DNA of 64,000 nt, from NCBI GenBank assembly GCA_947247005.1, contig OX365962.1, positions 2,825,201 to 2,889,200 of the forward strand. Reading direction: 5' to 3'. The position numbers and the translations under genes were made by a program. Of this stretch, positions 33,980 to 44,878 are shown in pieces. This stretch comes from Spisula solida (Eukaryota; Mollusca; Bivalvia; Venerida; Mactridae). Numbering within the stretch: position 1 is the first letter of the stretch; each line of letters starts with the position of its first letter. The notes under the pieces are model-generated. The model worked only from the letters and a program-made list of their open reading frames with translations. It did no database searches and was not told the DNA's origin.

Positions 33980-34374
33980 AGATCGATTGTGAAACCAGTT
34001 TTTCCAACTTAAATTAATCACTCTCGACACCTCATTCATGATGTTATCCATCGCCACGAGGGTATGAGAGAAGAGAAGCCAGTTTCCCTTTTATGCTGAT
34101 CGTCTAGCAAGGGAATTTCTTGTATCATTTTTATTTCGTCTTTGGTGGCCTCCGTAGCTCAGTGGTTAGTGCGCTTGCCGTCTAATTTGGCGTCTCGGTT
34201 TCAAATCCGAAAGGAGGCACACATATGCCTGCCATATTTCAGCAGAAAGCTGACTGGCAAATAAAGGTTATGCTCGACAAATAAAGGCTATGCTCGGTAT
34301 GACGCGGCCAGGGATCGAACCCGAGACCTCGCGCACTCATAGCGAACGCTCAACCACTAGGCTATCGAGGAGGC
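33980..34374 (-). mobile_element. tRNA-derived SINE, family V (copy 3), interrupted
   Basis: The minus-strand head (CCTCGATAGCCTAGTGGTTG, GGTTCGATCCC) at 34299-34374 continues at 33980-34146 with the usual body (CCTCGTGGCGATGG, GAGGTGTCGAGAG). The split falls inside ATACCAAAGAC, where a family U SINE has inserted in the opposite orientation. Confidence 0.85.
34147..34298 (+). mobile_element. tRNA-derived SINE, family U (copy 2), nested in family V
   Basis: The head GCCTCCGTAGCTCAGTGGTT (A box) with GGTTTCAAATCC (B-box-like) and the body ATATGCCTGCCATATTTCAG are shared with 3601-3712. The 3' end is a 20 bp duplication (AAATAAAGGTTATGCTCG / AAATAAAGGCTATGCTCG). A GGT on each side may be a short target duplication. 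The host SINE resumes exactly at 34299. Confidence 0.88.
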
Positions 34375-34855
34375 GGTGAATTCTTTAAATCGTAAAATAT
34401 TAAAGTGAAATCATGAATTTCGTAAATATTAAACTGTTAAAGCGAATTCCCGAATGACTGTATTTGAAAGTATTGAAATGAAATCACGAATTGATGAAAT
34501 CGTAAACCCTTGAAGTTTTAAAATTGGAATTTCCCTGCTGGTATTTTGTATTTATGATTCACCACTAACAAGGAAGGATTCGTACAAGAAATCAGATTTA
34601 TTTGCACTCGGATTAACTTCTATGTCGTATACATTCTAAGATCAGACGTCACCTTAATATATTAACTTTATAATGAATATAAGGGTACTTGAGATAAACG
34701 TTAATAATTGAGGAGTTTATAAAACTGCCATAGAAATAAAGCCATCACTCCGTATATTAATACATTGACTCCCGGCCTACTCGACTTTGTCTTTAAACTA
34801 TCATCCATCTATCAAGTAATGAAGTAATTTATCCAGGGATATAGACTTTATAAAA
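34375..34855. other. Non-coding stretch without recognised features
   Basis: Short reiterated CGTAAA/GAAATCA words just after the SINE; no supported gene. Confidence 0.4.
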
Positions 34856-35245
34856 CAGTGTAGCAATACCACGTGACTTTTTGCTACAGTTACAAGAAGA
34901 AATTTGTAAACATTGGAAAATAAAACAGACATAAGTATTTTATTTCTTCATCGATTTCTATGAAATATACGCCACGCTAAGGGGAACATTATTTGCTTTC
35001 CATGAAATATAAAATCCGTTTCAGCAGCTTTACCGATTTTTCTATTACCCTGTAATGTACAAAACGGCACAGCCGCTGAAAAATATTTTATATTTCATGG
35101 AAAGCAAATAACGTTCCCCTTAGCATGGCGAATATTTCATAGAAATCGATGAAGAAATAAAACACTTATGGCTACATTTGTGTTGCAATGTTTACACATT
35201 TCTACTTGGAACTGTAGTCAAAAACCACGTGGTATTGCTACACTG
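34856..35245. mobile_element. TIR family 3 element (copy 2, 390 bp)
   Basis: It begins CAGTGTAGCAATACCACGTG and ends CACGTGGTATTGCTACACTG, an exact 20 bp terminal inverted repeat that continues with mismatches. Flanked by the 5 bp direct repeat TAAAA. It is almost a complete fold-back: ATTTGCTTTCCATGAAATAT on the left pairs with ATATTTCATGGAAAGCAAAT on the right. Non-coding. Confidence 0.88.
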
Positions 35246-35261
35246 TAAAAGATAATATTAA

Positions 35262-35750
35262 ATCAAACAGGGAAAGCAGCACTCATCACACAGTAGAAAC
35301 GTCAGAGCAAATAGAATCACGAGAACAACGAAGTCACTAACACAGAAAAATAATGACAAAAAGCGGAGCACAGAAAGGAAAACACACAAAAAACACATAT
35401 AGACCACAAGCATACGTTATAACGCCCAATGCAAAACAGAACAAGAAAATGGAACTGAACTGCTACGAGCGCTAATTTCAGGTGTCAAAAAAGTCCTTAT
35501 AAGTTTAACAATCACTGTAATTGGTATAACCCCACATCAGCATAAATGATGTGTATGGTTATCAAAAAATTTAAAACGGGTTAACGGGGAAAAAAATGAA
35601 ACTAAAAAGCTAAAAAGACGTCAATGATTGTCACAAGTCCACGTTACTCCAATGCGGCTGGATCCATGTTTGCAACTTCGACAGCCTAGCGGTAGACCAA
35701 TCTCATTAGCCTAGTAAGGCTGGAGTTTCGCTCCCTCGACAAGCCATATT
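35262..35750 (+). repeat. Dispersed motif M (partial) and non-coding sequence
   Basis: CAGGGAAAGCAGCACTCATC at about 35269 matches motif M. The rest holds no supported gene. Confidence 0.4.
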
Positions 35751-35753
35751 AAG

Positions 35754-36115
35754 TCAGCTGTTAACTCAAATATTGAATTTTTAATTAACTTCTGAGTTAA
35801 CTTCTGTCAGCTGTTAACTCAAATACTAAATTTTGAATTAACTTCTGAGTTAACCTCTGTCAGCTGTTAACTCAAATACTAAATTTTGAATTAACTTCTG
35901 AGTTAACCTCTGTCAGCTGTTAACTCAAATACTAAATTTTGAATTAACTTCTGAGTTAACCTCTGTCAGCTGTTAACTCAAATACTAAATTTTGAATTAA
36001 CTTCTGAGTTAACTTCTGTCAGCTGTTAACTCAAATACTAAATTTTGAATTAACTTCTGAGTTAACTTCTGATAGCTGTTGTTAACTCAAATATTAAATT
36101 TTGAATTAACTTCTG
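35754..36115 (+). repeat. 53 bp minisatellite
   Basis: Nearly seven copies with an exact 53 bp period (35754, 35807, 35860, 35913, 35966, 36019). Key words TCAGCTGTTAACTCAAATAC and TTGAATTAACTTCTGAGTTA. Units are almost identical, indicating recent expansion. Each contains GTTAAC palindromes. Confidence 0.95.
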
Positions 36116-36424
36116 AATGAACAACTAACAACTAACTGTCAACTTCACATACCTGTGGTATGAAACATGTCTCGTTAAAATCTTTCAAAGAGTAATATAC
36201 TAAATACGGTTACTTTTTCTTAACTTTGCTCGCGTTAAAAGAGTGAACTTTACTTCGTTTTACTGGCGTTACGTCACATACCACGTGGTATTTCAACACA
36301 CCTTCTTCTTCCTGTTTAGTACAGATGCCACTCTGGGGCAATATCGTACTATTTAAATCGTATGAGCGGTTCAGCAAGTATTTACAGTGTGAGAGTTTAA
36401 AAACGTTTGAAAACAGCATAATTA

Positions 36425-36730
36425 TTCTTATCTATTCGCTGACCAGACCCCTCTTGAAGACCTCAACGCCGTCGACGATAGTGGCTTGCTCAGGGAGCTG
36501 GTTCCAGAGTCGGATGGCGAAGGGGAAGAAGGGGTACAGGAACACATTAGTGCGACAGAAGGGAAGCAAGTACCTGGTGGAGTGGCCCCTGGTGTTGATT
36601 GGTGTTGGGTGGAAGAAGGCCTCAGCTTGAATGTCGAAGAGTCCGTGGGTGATTCTGTAGACCATCACCGGATTGGCGTTGGAACGGCGTTCGGCAAGGG
36701 GTTTACCAGCCAATGTCTGTAATCATCTGG
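36425..36730 (-). mobile_element. C-terminal fragment of a LINE reverse-transcriptase ORF
   Basis: Minus-strand frame 36713-36432 reads QTLAGKPLAERR, then NPVMVYRITHGL, TRGHSTRYLLPF, FFPFAIRLWNQLP and FKRGL to a stop. This is the pattern of the C-terminal tail of many non-LTR retrotransposon ORF2 proteins (LxxRR...YKIxHGL...R..FF.R.I..WN.LP). The catalytic reverse-transcriptase core is absent and the frame is stopped upstream, so it is a dead 3' fragment. The plus-strand frame over the same bases is its shadow. Confidence 0.85.
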
Positions 36731-37195
36731 CTGTGCAGCTTGAGGTGCGGTAGTCCCCTTTGACAAATATACACTGTTGATAGGGGTCTGTTGTTTGTTG
36801 CTTGTTATTTACGTTGTCAAATGTTATGCTATGTCAGATGCCCATATGGGCCTTGACTACAATTAAAACTTGAAACTTGGTCTAGAGTTCAGCGCCTTGA
36901 TATTATAAGTGACGTCATAAGACTCGTATGCGAATATCGATCACGTGATGACGAAATAAATTAATTTAAATCTATAAAGAATTCTTTATCATGTGCTAAG
37001 CTCGGATACAGATATATTAATACCCTTTATATCTTCAATTGAGATACTCATCAATTATTTCGGAACGCTTCTGTCGTGTTCCCTGTTTACATATCATTTT
37101 TATTATATTTGTCTCTGACCTCAATGGTTTCCGTATGGGATGGGTATTTAAACAAAAGGCTAAACATGCCTGGCTGACGTAAGATCAATGTTTCT
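36731..37195. other. Non-coding stretch with possible retroelement 3' end
   Basis: GCCCATATGGGCC and ACTACAATTAAAACTTGAAA at about 36840-36877 look like a retroelement 3' terminus on the plus strand, but I cannot assign a family. Nothing else supported. Confidence 0.35.
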
Positions 37196-37197
37196 GA

Positions 37198-37268
37198 CCA
37201 GTAGTTGTTGTTGTTGCTGCTGCTGTTGTTGTTGTTGCTGCTGCTATTATTATTGTTGTTGTTGTTTC
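37198..37268 (+). repeat. (TTG)n/(CTG)n microsatellite
   Basis: A run of GTTGTTGTTGCTGCTGCTG-type triplets of ~70 bp. Confidence 0.92.
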
Positions 37269-37569
37269 ATGGCTGAATTATAAGCATACTGAATAAATGT
37301 TTTAAATGGACGTAGAACCCGATTGAATAAATGGAACAATGGACACGCATTACTCACATGCACACACGCACCGACACATAGGTAATTAACGTATCTGTAT
37401 TCTCGTTCATCAGAGTATTCTTCACCTGTGATAGTCTGGGAACTTGACTAACCACTGATGTATGAGTATGTCTACCTGAGAATCGTACACGGGTGGGCCG
37501 GACGACAATCTAACACTTTTCCCAATGAATTAACAGTGTTTTGAGTAGCGTACGATTGGTTGAACGGTG

Positions 37570-38045
37570 TATATTATTAGGTATAAATAAAAAAATATAT
37601 ACTAGATTTATATAGCGCCCTTTTCATGCGAACGCACATTCGTTCAAATGCACTTTACATTATTGTGTTGCAGCCAAAAGGGCACAGATGCATCCTCTAC
37701 CAGTGCAGATACAGCATGATCTGACCAGAGGGACAGACTGAGAGAAAGCCCCTGAAGAAAGAGAGAGATACATTAGATACAGACATGTCCGGCGCTGCAG
37801 AAGTGCGCCTAGCTCTTATTTCAAATAGACAGTCTGGTTCTTTAATGCGCCCGGTGTATAGCACCGATACACAACTTCCTGGCACTTCCATATACTTTGC
37901 AGATCACACGGCCAGATATAACGGGAAATAGTACATTTGTATATACATATTTCATAAATGTCAAGTTCCGATGCCAGGGATTCAACCCACGACCTCTAGA
38001 TTGACGGCCCAGTGCGTTACCACTGAGCTGAATCCGCTTAAATAC
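37570..38045 (-). mobile_element. tRNA-derived SINE, family W (copy 1)
   Basis: On the minus strand: tRNA-like head with GATTCAGCTCAGTGGTAACG (A box, about 38010-38033) and GTCGTGGGTTGAATCCC (B box). A long body follows, with TGCCAGGAAGTTGTGTATCG and GGGCGCTATATAAATCTAG at its 3' end near 37590. Collinear with 48545-48965 on the other strand. Confidence 0.75.
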
Positions 38046-38174
38046 CTCTCGAAGAAGCAAGCTCTACAAGCGTAGTTTTGAATATCAAACAAACTCTCAT
38101 GGGTAACGCACACGAAATATCTCAGGAAATGCTCAAATATTCCACTGGAAAGGAACATACAATAGTCTCATCGT

Positions 38175-38350
38175 GAACTCAATGACCAACCCTCGTCTCT
38201 CAATGGTCTCCCATTGTCTCTCAATGGTCTCCCCTTGTCTCTCAATGGTCTCCCCTTGTCTCTCAAAGATATCCCCTTGTCTCTCAATGGTCTCCCCTCG
38301 TCTCTCAATGGTCTCCCGTTGTCTCTCAATGGTCTCCCCTTGTCTCTCAA
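38175..38350 (+). repeat. 21 bp minisatellite
   Basis: About eight units of CTCAATGGTCTCCCCTTGTCT with small changes. It grades into the longer-unit array that follows. Confidence 0.9.
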
Positions 38351-38725
38351 TGTACACGACATATTTTCATGTACTCAATGACCACCCCTCATCGCTCAAT
38401 GTACACGACATGTTTCTCATCATGTACTCAATGGTCTCCCCTCGTCTCTCAATGTACACGAGATGTTTTTCATCGTGTACTCAATGGTCTCCCCTCGTCT
38501 CTCAATGTACACGACATGTTTCTCATCGTGTACTCAATGGTCTCCCCTCGTCTCTCAATGTACACGAGATGTTTTCATCGTGTACTCAATGGTCTCCCCT
38601 CGTCTCTCAATGTACACGACATGTTTCTCATCGTGTACTCAATGGTCTCCCCTCGTCTCTCAATGTACACGACATGTTTATCATCGTGTACTCAATGGTC
38701 TCCCCTCGTCTCTCAATGTACATGA
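38350..38725 (+). repeat. ~53 bp minisatellite built on the 21 bp unit
   Basis: About seven units in which the 21 bp word (CTCAATGGTCTCCCCTCGTC) is extended by TGTACACGACATGTTTCTCA. Unit length varies between 52 and 54 bp, so the open frames shift between copies, as expected of non-coding DNA. Confidence 0.9.
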
Positions 38726-38869
38726 AACGGCGTCTATTTTAAAAAGGGATTGTCTCTTCAATCCCTTTTATAGGCACTGTTTTGCCCTTTTTTAAGGTAC
38801 AAATGGTGATGATTTTTCAATATTCACACGTAAGAAAGAACAAAACACAGTGTTTTTAGTTCATATAAA

Positions 38870-39940
38870 GCTAATTTTATTCAACATTTCATGCAAATAA
38901 GGATTGAAATTGTTATGCCGGCATAACATTTTTGATCAAAAAAGATTTTCTTTTGAGAATTTTTCTCTTATATTTTCTTCAATATTTCATAGATGAAAGA
39001 TTGGATTTGTTATGCCGGCATAACATTTTGAATCAAAATTAATTTTCAGATGATAAATTTTCTATTATTTTCATTCAATATTTCATGCTAGAAATATTGA
39101 TGTTATGCCGGCATAACATTTTGAATTGAAACTATTTTTGTAATGAGAAATTTTCTATTTCATTCAATATTTCATGCAAGAAAGATTTGTTATGCCGGCA
39201 TAACATTTCAAATCAAAAATTATTTTCAAATGAGAATTTTCAGTAAATTTGATAGAAATTTTCAGTCTCATATTATTAAATATTTCATCCAAGAAAGACT
39301 GAAATGTTATGCCGGCATAACATTTTGAGTTGAAAATAATTTTTCAATGAGAAATTTTCAGTAATTTTGATAGAAATTTTCTGTCATATTATTCAATATT
39401 TCATGCAAGAAGACTGGATATGTTATGCCGGCATAACATTTTGAGTCCAAAAAAAATTTCAGTAAATTTGATAGAAATTTTCTATTTTGTCTAAATTGTT
39501 ATGCCGGCATAACATTTTGAATCAAAACTAATTTTCCAATGAGAAATTTTCAGTAATTATGATAGAAATGTTCTGTCATATATTATTAAATAGTTCATGT
39601 AAGAAGACTGGATATGTTATGCCGGCATAACATTTTGAGTCCAACAAATTTTTTTTCACCAAATTTGAAAGAAATTTTCTGTTTCGGATATGTTATGCCG
39701 GCATAACATTTTGAATCAAAAATAATTTCCAAATGAGAACTTTTCAGTAATTTTGAAAGAAATTTTCTATTTTGGATATGTTATGCCAGCATAACATTTT
39801 GAATCAAAAATAATTTCGAAATGAGAAATTTGATAGAATTTTTTGCTGTAGTTTATTCGATATTGCATGTGCAGAAAGATTGGTTATGTTACGCCAGCAT
39901 AACATTTTGAGATAAAAATACATTGTTCAGTAAATTTGAT
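38870..39940 (+). repeat. Left arm of a giant inverted repeat: 11 palindromes TGTTATGCCGGCATAACA
   Basis: The 18 bp palindrome starts at 38911, 39008, 39101, 39188, 39305, 39421, 39497, 39615, 39691, 39779 and 39887. Nine copies are exact; the last two carry GCCAGC. Spacers of 58-100 bp share TTTTGAATCAAAA, GAGAAATTTTC and TTCAATATTTCATGCAAGAA but vary in length. Spacings outside-in (93, 87, 117, 116, 76, 118, 76, 88 from the second copy) mirror those of the arm at 61600-62457, which is in the opposite orientation. Confidence 0.92.
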
Positions 39941-40028
39941 ATACAAGACTTAGTGTACAGGTAGTCATAATTCCACTTTTCTGTGATCTATAAAGAATAA
40001 TTCCATGTAAATAACAAATCACAAAATA

Positions 40029-40695
40029 AACTAGAGGGCCCAAATGGCCATAGGTCGCTCACCTGTCGTAGTAGTGCATGCACACCCCTATGGTGACCCT
40101 ATACATTTTTTGAATAAAATTTAAGGAAATTCAACCTCTTTTGCAACTTTTTTTATAATTTGACCATGTGACCTAGTTTTGGACCCCAGGTGACTTAATT
40201 AATATCAAACTTAACCTAGATTGTGTTGAGATGATCATTAGGACCAAGTTTCATAAAGATTAAGTCGAAATTGTGACCTCTGGTGACTACAAATGGTTTT
40301 TCTATGATCTATAACATTTTCCTCCATATAACAGTACAAATACATGCTTTAAAGACAAACATTACCTAAACACTTAAAAAAATAAAAATATAAAAAGATT
40401 ATGGTCCCAGTGGGGTTTGAACCCACGACCCTCAGGAATATGTCAATTGACTTTTTTTGTTAACATGATCATTGTGACCAAGTTTCTTAAATATTAATTA
40501 AAAATTATGACCTTGAATGACCCTATATCGAACTTGACCTAGATTTTGTTGAGATGATTATTGTGACTAAGTTTCAGATTAAGATTAAACCAAAATTGTG
40601 ACCTCTAGAGAGGACACAAGACAACTGTTGACGGACGGACGACGGACTAAGAGTGATCACAAAAGCTCACTCTGTCACTTTGTGAGAGGTGAGCT
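40029..40695 (+). mobile_element. Pearl-like non-autonomous element, family A (copy A1)
   Basis: Begins AGAGGGCCCAAATGGCC, GGTCGCTCACCTGTC. The core words GTGACCTAGTTTTGGACCCC and TGTGACCAAGTTTC recur. Ends with (ACGG)n and a hairpin AGCTCACTCTGTCAC/GTGAGAGGTGAGCT. Tandem core, ACGG microsatellite and 3' hairpin recall bivalve pearl elements, often viewed as Helitron-like. A tRNA-3'-like segment (GGGTTTGAACCCACGACC) at about 40415 interrupts it. Confidence 0.7.
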
Positions 40696-40978
40696 AAAAA
40701 TGTATACAAGAGAAAGGTGTACACAATTGCATGGTAGAAGTATTAAATATCACAAACATAATTTCAGGTAAATCCAACATATTGGTGTAAATCCCTAGCC
40801 CTCAACTGGGAAAAGTGTAATCTTTACTTTGTGATATTGACATGCTTCCACTCAAGGGCAATGTTAATTTAGATATACAAACAATGCATGAGGTATGCTG
40901 CAGTTCGAGGAATATGGGACAAGAAATATCACTAAATGATGAGTATCCCTAGAAAGTAATGGACACTGTTACACAACA
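40696..40978. other. Short spacer between dispersed repeats
   Basis: No gene or recognised repeat. Confidence 0.35.
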
Positions 40979-41072
40979 TATGTCTCCTCGATAGCCTAGT
41001 GGTTAAGTGTCCGCTTCGAGTGCGGGAGGTCTCGGTTTGACCCCTGTCCGCGTCATACTAAAGACGAAATAA
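40979..41072 (+). mobile_element. tRNA-derived SINE, family V, head-only copy
   Basis: CTCCTCGATAGCCTAGTGG and GTCATACTAAAGACGAAATA match the first ~90 bp of family V. It stops where element A2 begins, so it is truncated or was cut by that insertion. Confidence 0.75.
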
Positions 41073-42385
41073 ACAAGAGGGCCATGTGGCCCTAAGGCCC
41101 TAAAGCGCTCACCTGATGACTAGCAGTTAAGGCAGAATCAGTATATGTTTACATTAATATTTGATGTAGATTTTTCAAATACACACTTTATGGCCAGGTT
41201 TTATAAAGATGAGGTAAAATATGTGACCTCTAGATTGTTTACAAGGTTTTTCTTCAATGTGACCTTGTGACCTAGTTTTTGACCCCAGGTAACCCAGTTG
41301 CGAACTTGACCTAGATTTTATAGAGGTTCACAATGTGACCAAGTTTCATTAAGATTATATTAAAAATCAGACTGCTTGAGTGTTAACAAGGTTTTTCTTT
41401 GATTTGACCTAGTTTTTGACCCAGATGACACAGTTATGAACTTGGCCTAGATTTTATTGACACAAACATTGTGACGAAGTTTCATAATGATTCAAGTAAA
41501 AAATGTGACCTCTATATTTAAACAAGGTTTTTCTTCAATGTGACCTTGTGACCTAGATTTTTATCCCATGTGACCCAGTTGTAAATTTGACATATATTTC
41601 ATAGAGGTTCACATTCTGACCCAGTTTCATTAAGATTATCTCAAAAATGTGACCTCTAGTGTTAACAATGTGTTTCTTTGATTTGACCTAGTGACCTAGT
41701 GTTTGACCCCAGATGACCCAGTTACAAACGTGACCTAGATTTCATAGAGACAAAGTTTGTGACCAAGTGTCATAAAGATACTGTAAAAATGTGACCTCTA
41801 GAGTGTTAACAAGGTTTTTCTTCAATGTGACCTAGTTTTTGACCCCAGGTGACCCAGTTGCGAACTTGACCTATATTTCATAGAGGTTCACATTATGACC
41901 AAGTTTCATTAAGAGTAGGTCACAAATGTGACCTCTAGAGTGTTAACAAGGTTTTTCTTTGATTTAACCTAGTGACCTAGTGTTTGACCCCAGATGACCC
42001 AGTTACAAACTTGACCTAGATTTCATAGAGACAAAGATTGTGACCAAGTGTCATAAAGATTAGGTAAAAAATGTGACCTCTAGAGTGTTTCCAAGGTTTT
42101 TCTTTGATTTGACCTAGTGACCAAGTTTCATTAGGAGTAGGTAAAAAATGTGACCTCTAGAGTGTTAACAAGGTTTTTCTTTGATTTAACCTAGTGACCT
42201 AGTGTTTGACCTCGGATGACCCAGTTACAAACTTGACCTCGATTTTATAGAGACAAACATTGTGACCAAGTTTCATAAAGATTAAATGAAAACTGTGACC
42301 TCTAGAGTGTTAACATTCCAATTGTTGGCGACGGACTGTGGACACCGGACATAGGGTGATCACAATAGCTCACCTTAAGCACTTC
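41073..42385 (+). mobile_element. Pearl-like element, family A (copy A2)
   Basis: Begins AACAAGAGGGCCATGTGGCC, AAAGCGCTCACCTGATGAC. The core is seven or so diverged units of GTGACCTAGTTTTTGACCCC, CAGTTACAAACTTGACCTAG and GTGACCTCTAGAGTGTTAAC. Ends near AGCTCACCTTAAGCACTTCG. The inverted element at 58305-59705 is the same subtype. Confidence 0.75.
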
Positions 42386-42769
42386 GTAAAATCCAGTAAG
42401 AAACAACAAAGTTACAGAGCAGACACAACTTGCATGACTATATAATCTTTGACCTCTAAGTGTGACCTTGAACTTTGAGATAGGGACCTGGTCTTGACAA
42501 AGTTACAGAGTGGACACGATTTTGCTAACAGACCGACAGACCAACTAACATGATGACTCCAGTATACCCCCTTCAAACTTTGCTTGCAGGGGTTTTATTT
42601 ATAAAAATCATTAACAGGACAATAAATGACTTAAAATTGAGTTGACCAAGTTGAGCTGAAGATATGCTCACCTAGCTTTAGTACTGATAAATTAAGTCAC
42701 GACAAGTATCATTGAAATCCAACCAATGGCTAAATAGAAATAAAGCAGATAAAATTATCAGTGTAAACT
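42386..42769 (+). repeat. TGACCTTGAAC-type repeat fragments
   Basis: Diverged pieces related to family B, including a GTATACCCCCTTCAAACTTT terminus followed by GCAGGGGT. No gene. Confidence 0.45.
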
Positions 42770-43445
42770 AGAGCTGTCGCCATTTGGCAGACTAATATAC
42801 CCCCGCCGGCAAAGGACTATAATTCTGCCAATATTCATCGCAGCGCAAATTTCTTTCTTCATGCACATCTATATGTTGAGGTTGTCCGGACGGACGGACA
42901 GACAAGCTGAATCCAGTATACCCCCTTACAACTCGTTGTGCAGGGGTATAAAAGGGCACTTAATTTCTTCAAATTGATTAGACCAACATGTGCACACTAT
43001 GCACAGCTAGACTTGGTACTGATCAGTCCTACAAAGGTTCATTGCATCTGATCAATGGTTATCAAGAAATTGCTTGGACAAAAATATAAGTGTAAAAACA
43101 CAGGTCACTAACTCCCTTAAAACTGAACCGACCAACATGCGCCAACAATATGCCCAATTAAATTTGGTACTAAAAAGTCATTCAAAAGTTCATTGAAATC
43201 TGACCAATAGTTACAAAATAATAGCTCGGACAAAAATATAAGTGTAAAAAACAAATGGCAATAACTCCCTTTAACTTCATAAGACTAAGATGCGCCAACA
43301 ATATTCACAACTTACACAACTAATAAGGCATACAAAAATCCGACAAATGGTAACAGATAAATAGCGCTGACAAAATTGCATGGACCAACCAACTAACAGA
43401 CTGACCTCAAGCATGACTCCAACATACTTTGTATCTGGGGGTATA
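42770..43445 (+). repeat. Family B dispersed repeat (two or more units)
   Basis: Contains GTATACCCCCTTACAACTCG, a GGACGGACGGACAGAC tract, and tandem segments sharing CAACATGCGCCAACAATATG and TTCATTGAAATCTGACCAAT. Related to 45640-46145 and, inverted, to 56205-57070. Confidence 0.65.
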
Positions 43446-43569
43446 ATAAGGTCAATATCAATGTCATCTATAAATATAATAGGCTTAACATATACAATGT
43501 AGTCGTAAGTTATGCATATCCTTGTTGCAATGGAAAGCAAAAATCTTTAATAGTTTTTAAGATATGGAC

Positions 43570-44522
43570 ACTAACAACAAGAGGGCCCAAAGGGCCCTTG
43601 GTCGCTCACCTGTCGAACTTCACCTAGATTTTGTTGAGGTGGTCATTGTGACCAAGTTTTGTACAGATTAGGCCAATATTGTGATGTCTAGTGACTACAC
43701 AAGGTTTTTATATGATTGACCTAATGACCTACTTTTTGACCCCAGATGACCCAATATCGAACTTGACCTACATTTTGTTGTGTTGATCATTGTGACCAAG
43801 TTTCGTAAAGATTATGCTAAAACTGTGACCTCTAGTGACTACACAAGGTTTTTCTATGATTTGACCTTGTGACCTAGTTTTTGACCCCGGATGACCCAAT
43901 ATCAAACCTGACCTAGATTTTGTTGAGATGATCATTGTGACCAAGTTTCATAAAGATTAAGCCAAAATTGTGACCTCTAGTGACTACACAAGGTTTTTCT
44001 ATGATTTGACCTTGTGACCTAGTTTTTGACCCCGGATGACCCAATATCAAACTTGACCTAGATTTTGTTGAGATGATCATTGTGACCAAGTTTCATAAAG
44101 ATTAATTCAAAATTTTGACCTCTAGTGACTACACAAGGTTTTTCTATGATTTAACCTTGTGACCTAGTTTTTGACCCCGGATAAATCAATATCGAACTTG
44201 ACCTAGATTTTGTTAGGATGATCATTGTGACCAAGTTTCATAAATATTAAGTCAAAATTGTGACCTCTAGTGACTACACAAGGTTTTTCTATTATTTGAC
44301 CTAGTGACCTAGTTTTTGACCCTATATGACCCAATATCGAACTTGGCCTAGATTTTGTTGAGATGATCATTGTGACTAAGTTTCATAAGGATTAGGCTAA
44401 AATTGTGACCTCTAGTGTCTACACAAGCCAATTGTTGACGGACGGACGGACGGACAGAAGGACGGACGGACGAAGAGTGATCACAAAAGCTCACTCTGTC
44501 ACTTTGTGACAGGTGAGCTAAA
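43570..44522 (+). mobile_element. Pearl-like element, family A (copy A3, 145 bp core units)
   Basis: Begins AACAAGAGGGCCCAAAGGGC, GGTCGCTCACCTGTCGAAC. The core has about five units with an exact 145 bp period in the middle (GACCTAGTTTTTGACCCCGG at 43871, 44016 and 44161). It ends with (GGAC)n at about 44440-44471 and the hairpin AGCTCACTCTGTCAC / GTGACAGGTGAGCT. This is the best preserved copy. Confidence 0.82.
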
Positions 44523-44532
44523 AACATTTAAA

Positions 44533-44878
44533 CAAGAGATGTTTGTAAAACACGTATGCTCCAATGGCAGCCCAATAGTCAGAAATGGTAAAGGTCACAG
44601 TGACATTGGCCTTTGACCTACTGACCCCAAAATAGAGATCAATAGGTATCATCTACTGTTGATGACCAACCTCCATGTGAAGTTTGAAGATCCTAGGGAA
44701 AAGCATTCTTAAGTTATTGAACGGATACCATTAGAATAGTCAGAAATGGTAACGATCACAGTGGCCTTAACCTTTGACCTACTGACCTCATAATAAAACG
44801 GACGTATACTATTACTATATCCCTTCGCCTTCGGCCTTTGTCGACAAAAGCTCACTATGTGACAGGTGTGCTAAAAAT
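44533..44878 (+). mobile_element. Pearl-like element, related subtype (copy A4)
   Basis: Begins AACAAGAGATGTTTGTAAAA, GTATGCTCCAATGGC. The core GTCACAGTGACATTGGCCTT recurs about 170 bp later in diverged form. It ends with AGCTCACTATGTGACAGGTG. Directly follows A3. Confidence 0.6.

Noticed and set aside
36486..36722. 78-codon plus-strand frame
   Set aside because: It is antisense to the LINE C-terminal fragment, whose WNQLP-type motif identifies the minus strand as the real reading.
38173..38795. 110-189 codon frames rich in Ser, Leu and Met
   Set aside because: Products of the 21 and ~53 bp minisatellites; frames shift between units because unit lengths vary.
38870..39940. CRISPR array
   Set aside because: The palindrome repeats at variable 58-101 bp spacers that are themselves homologous, in a eukaryotic context with introns and SINEs; this is a repeat arm, not a spacer array.
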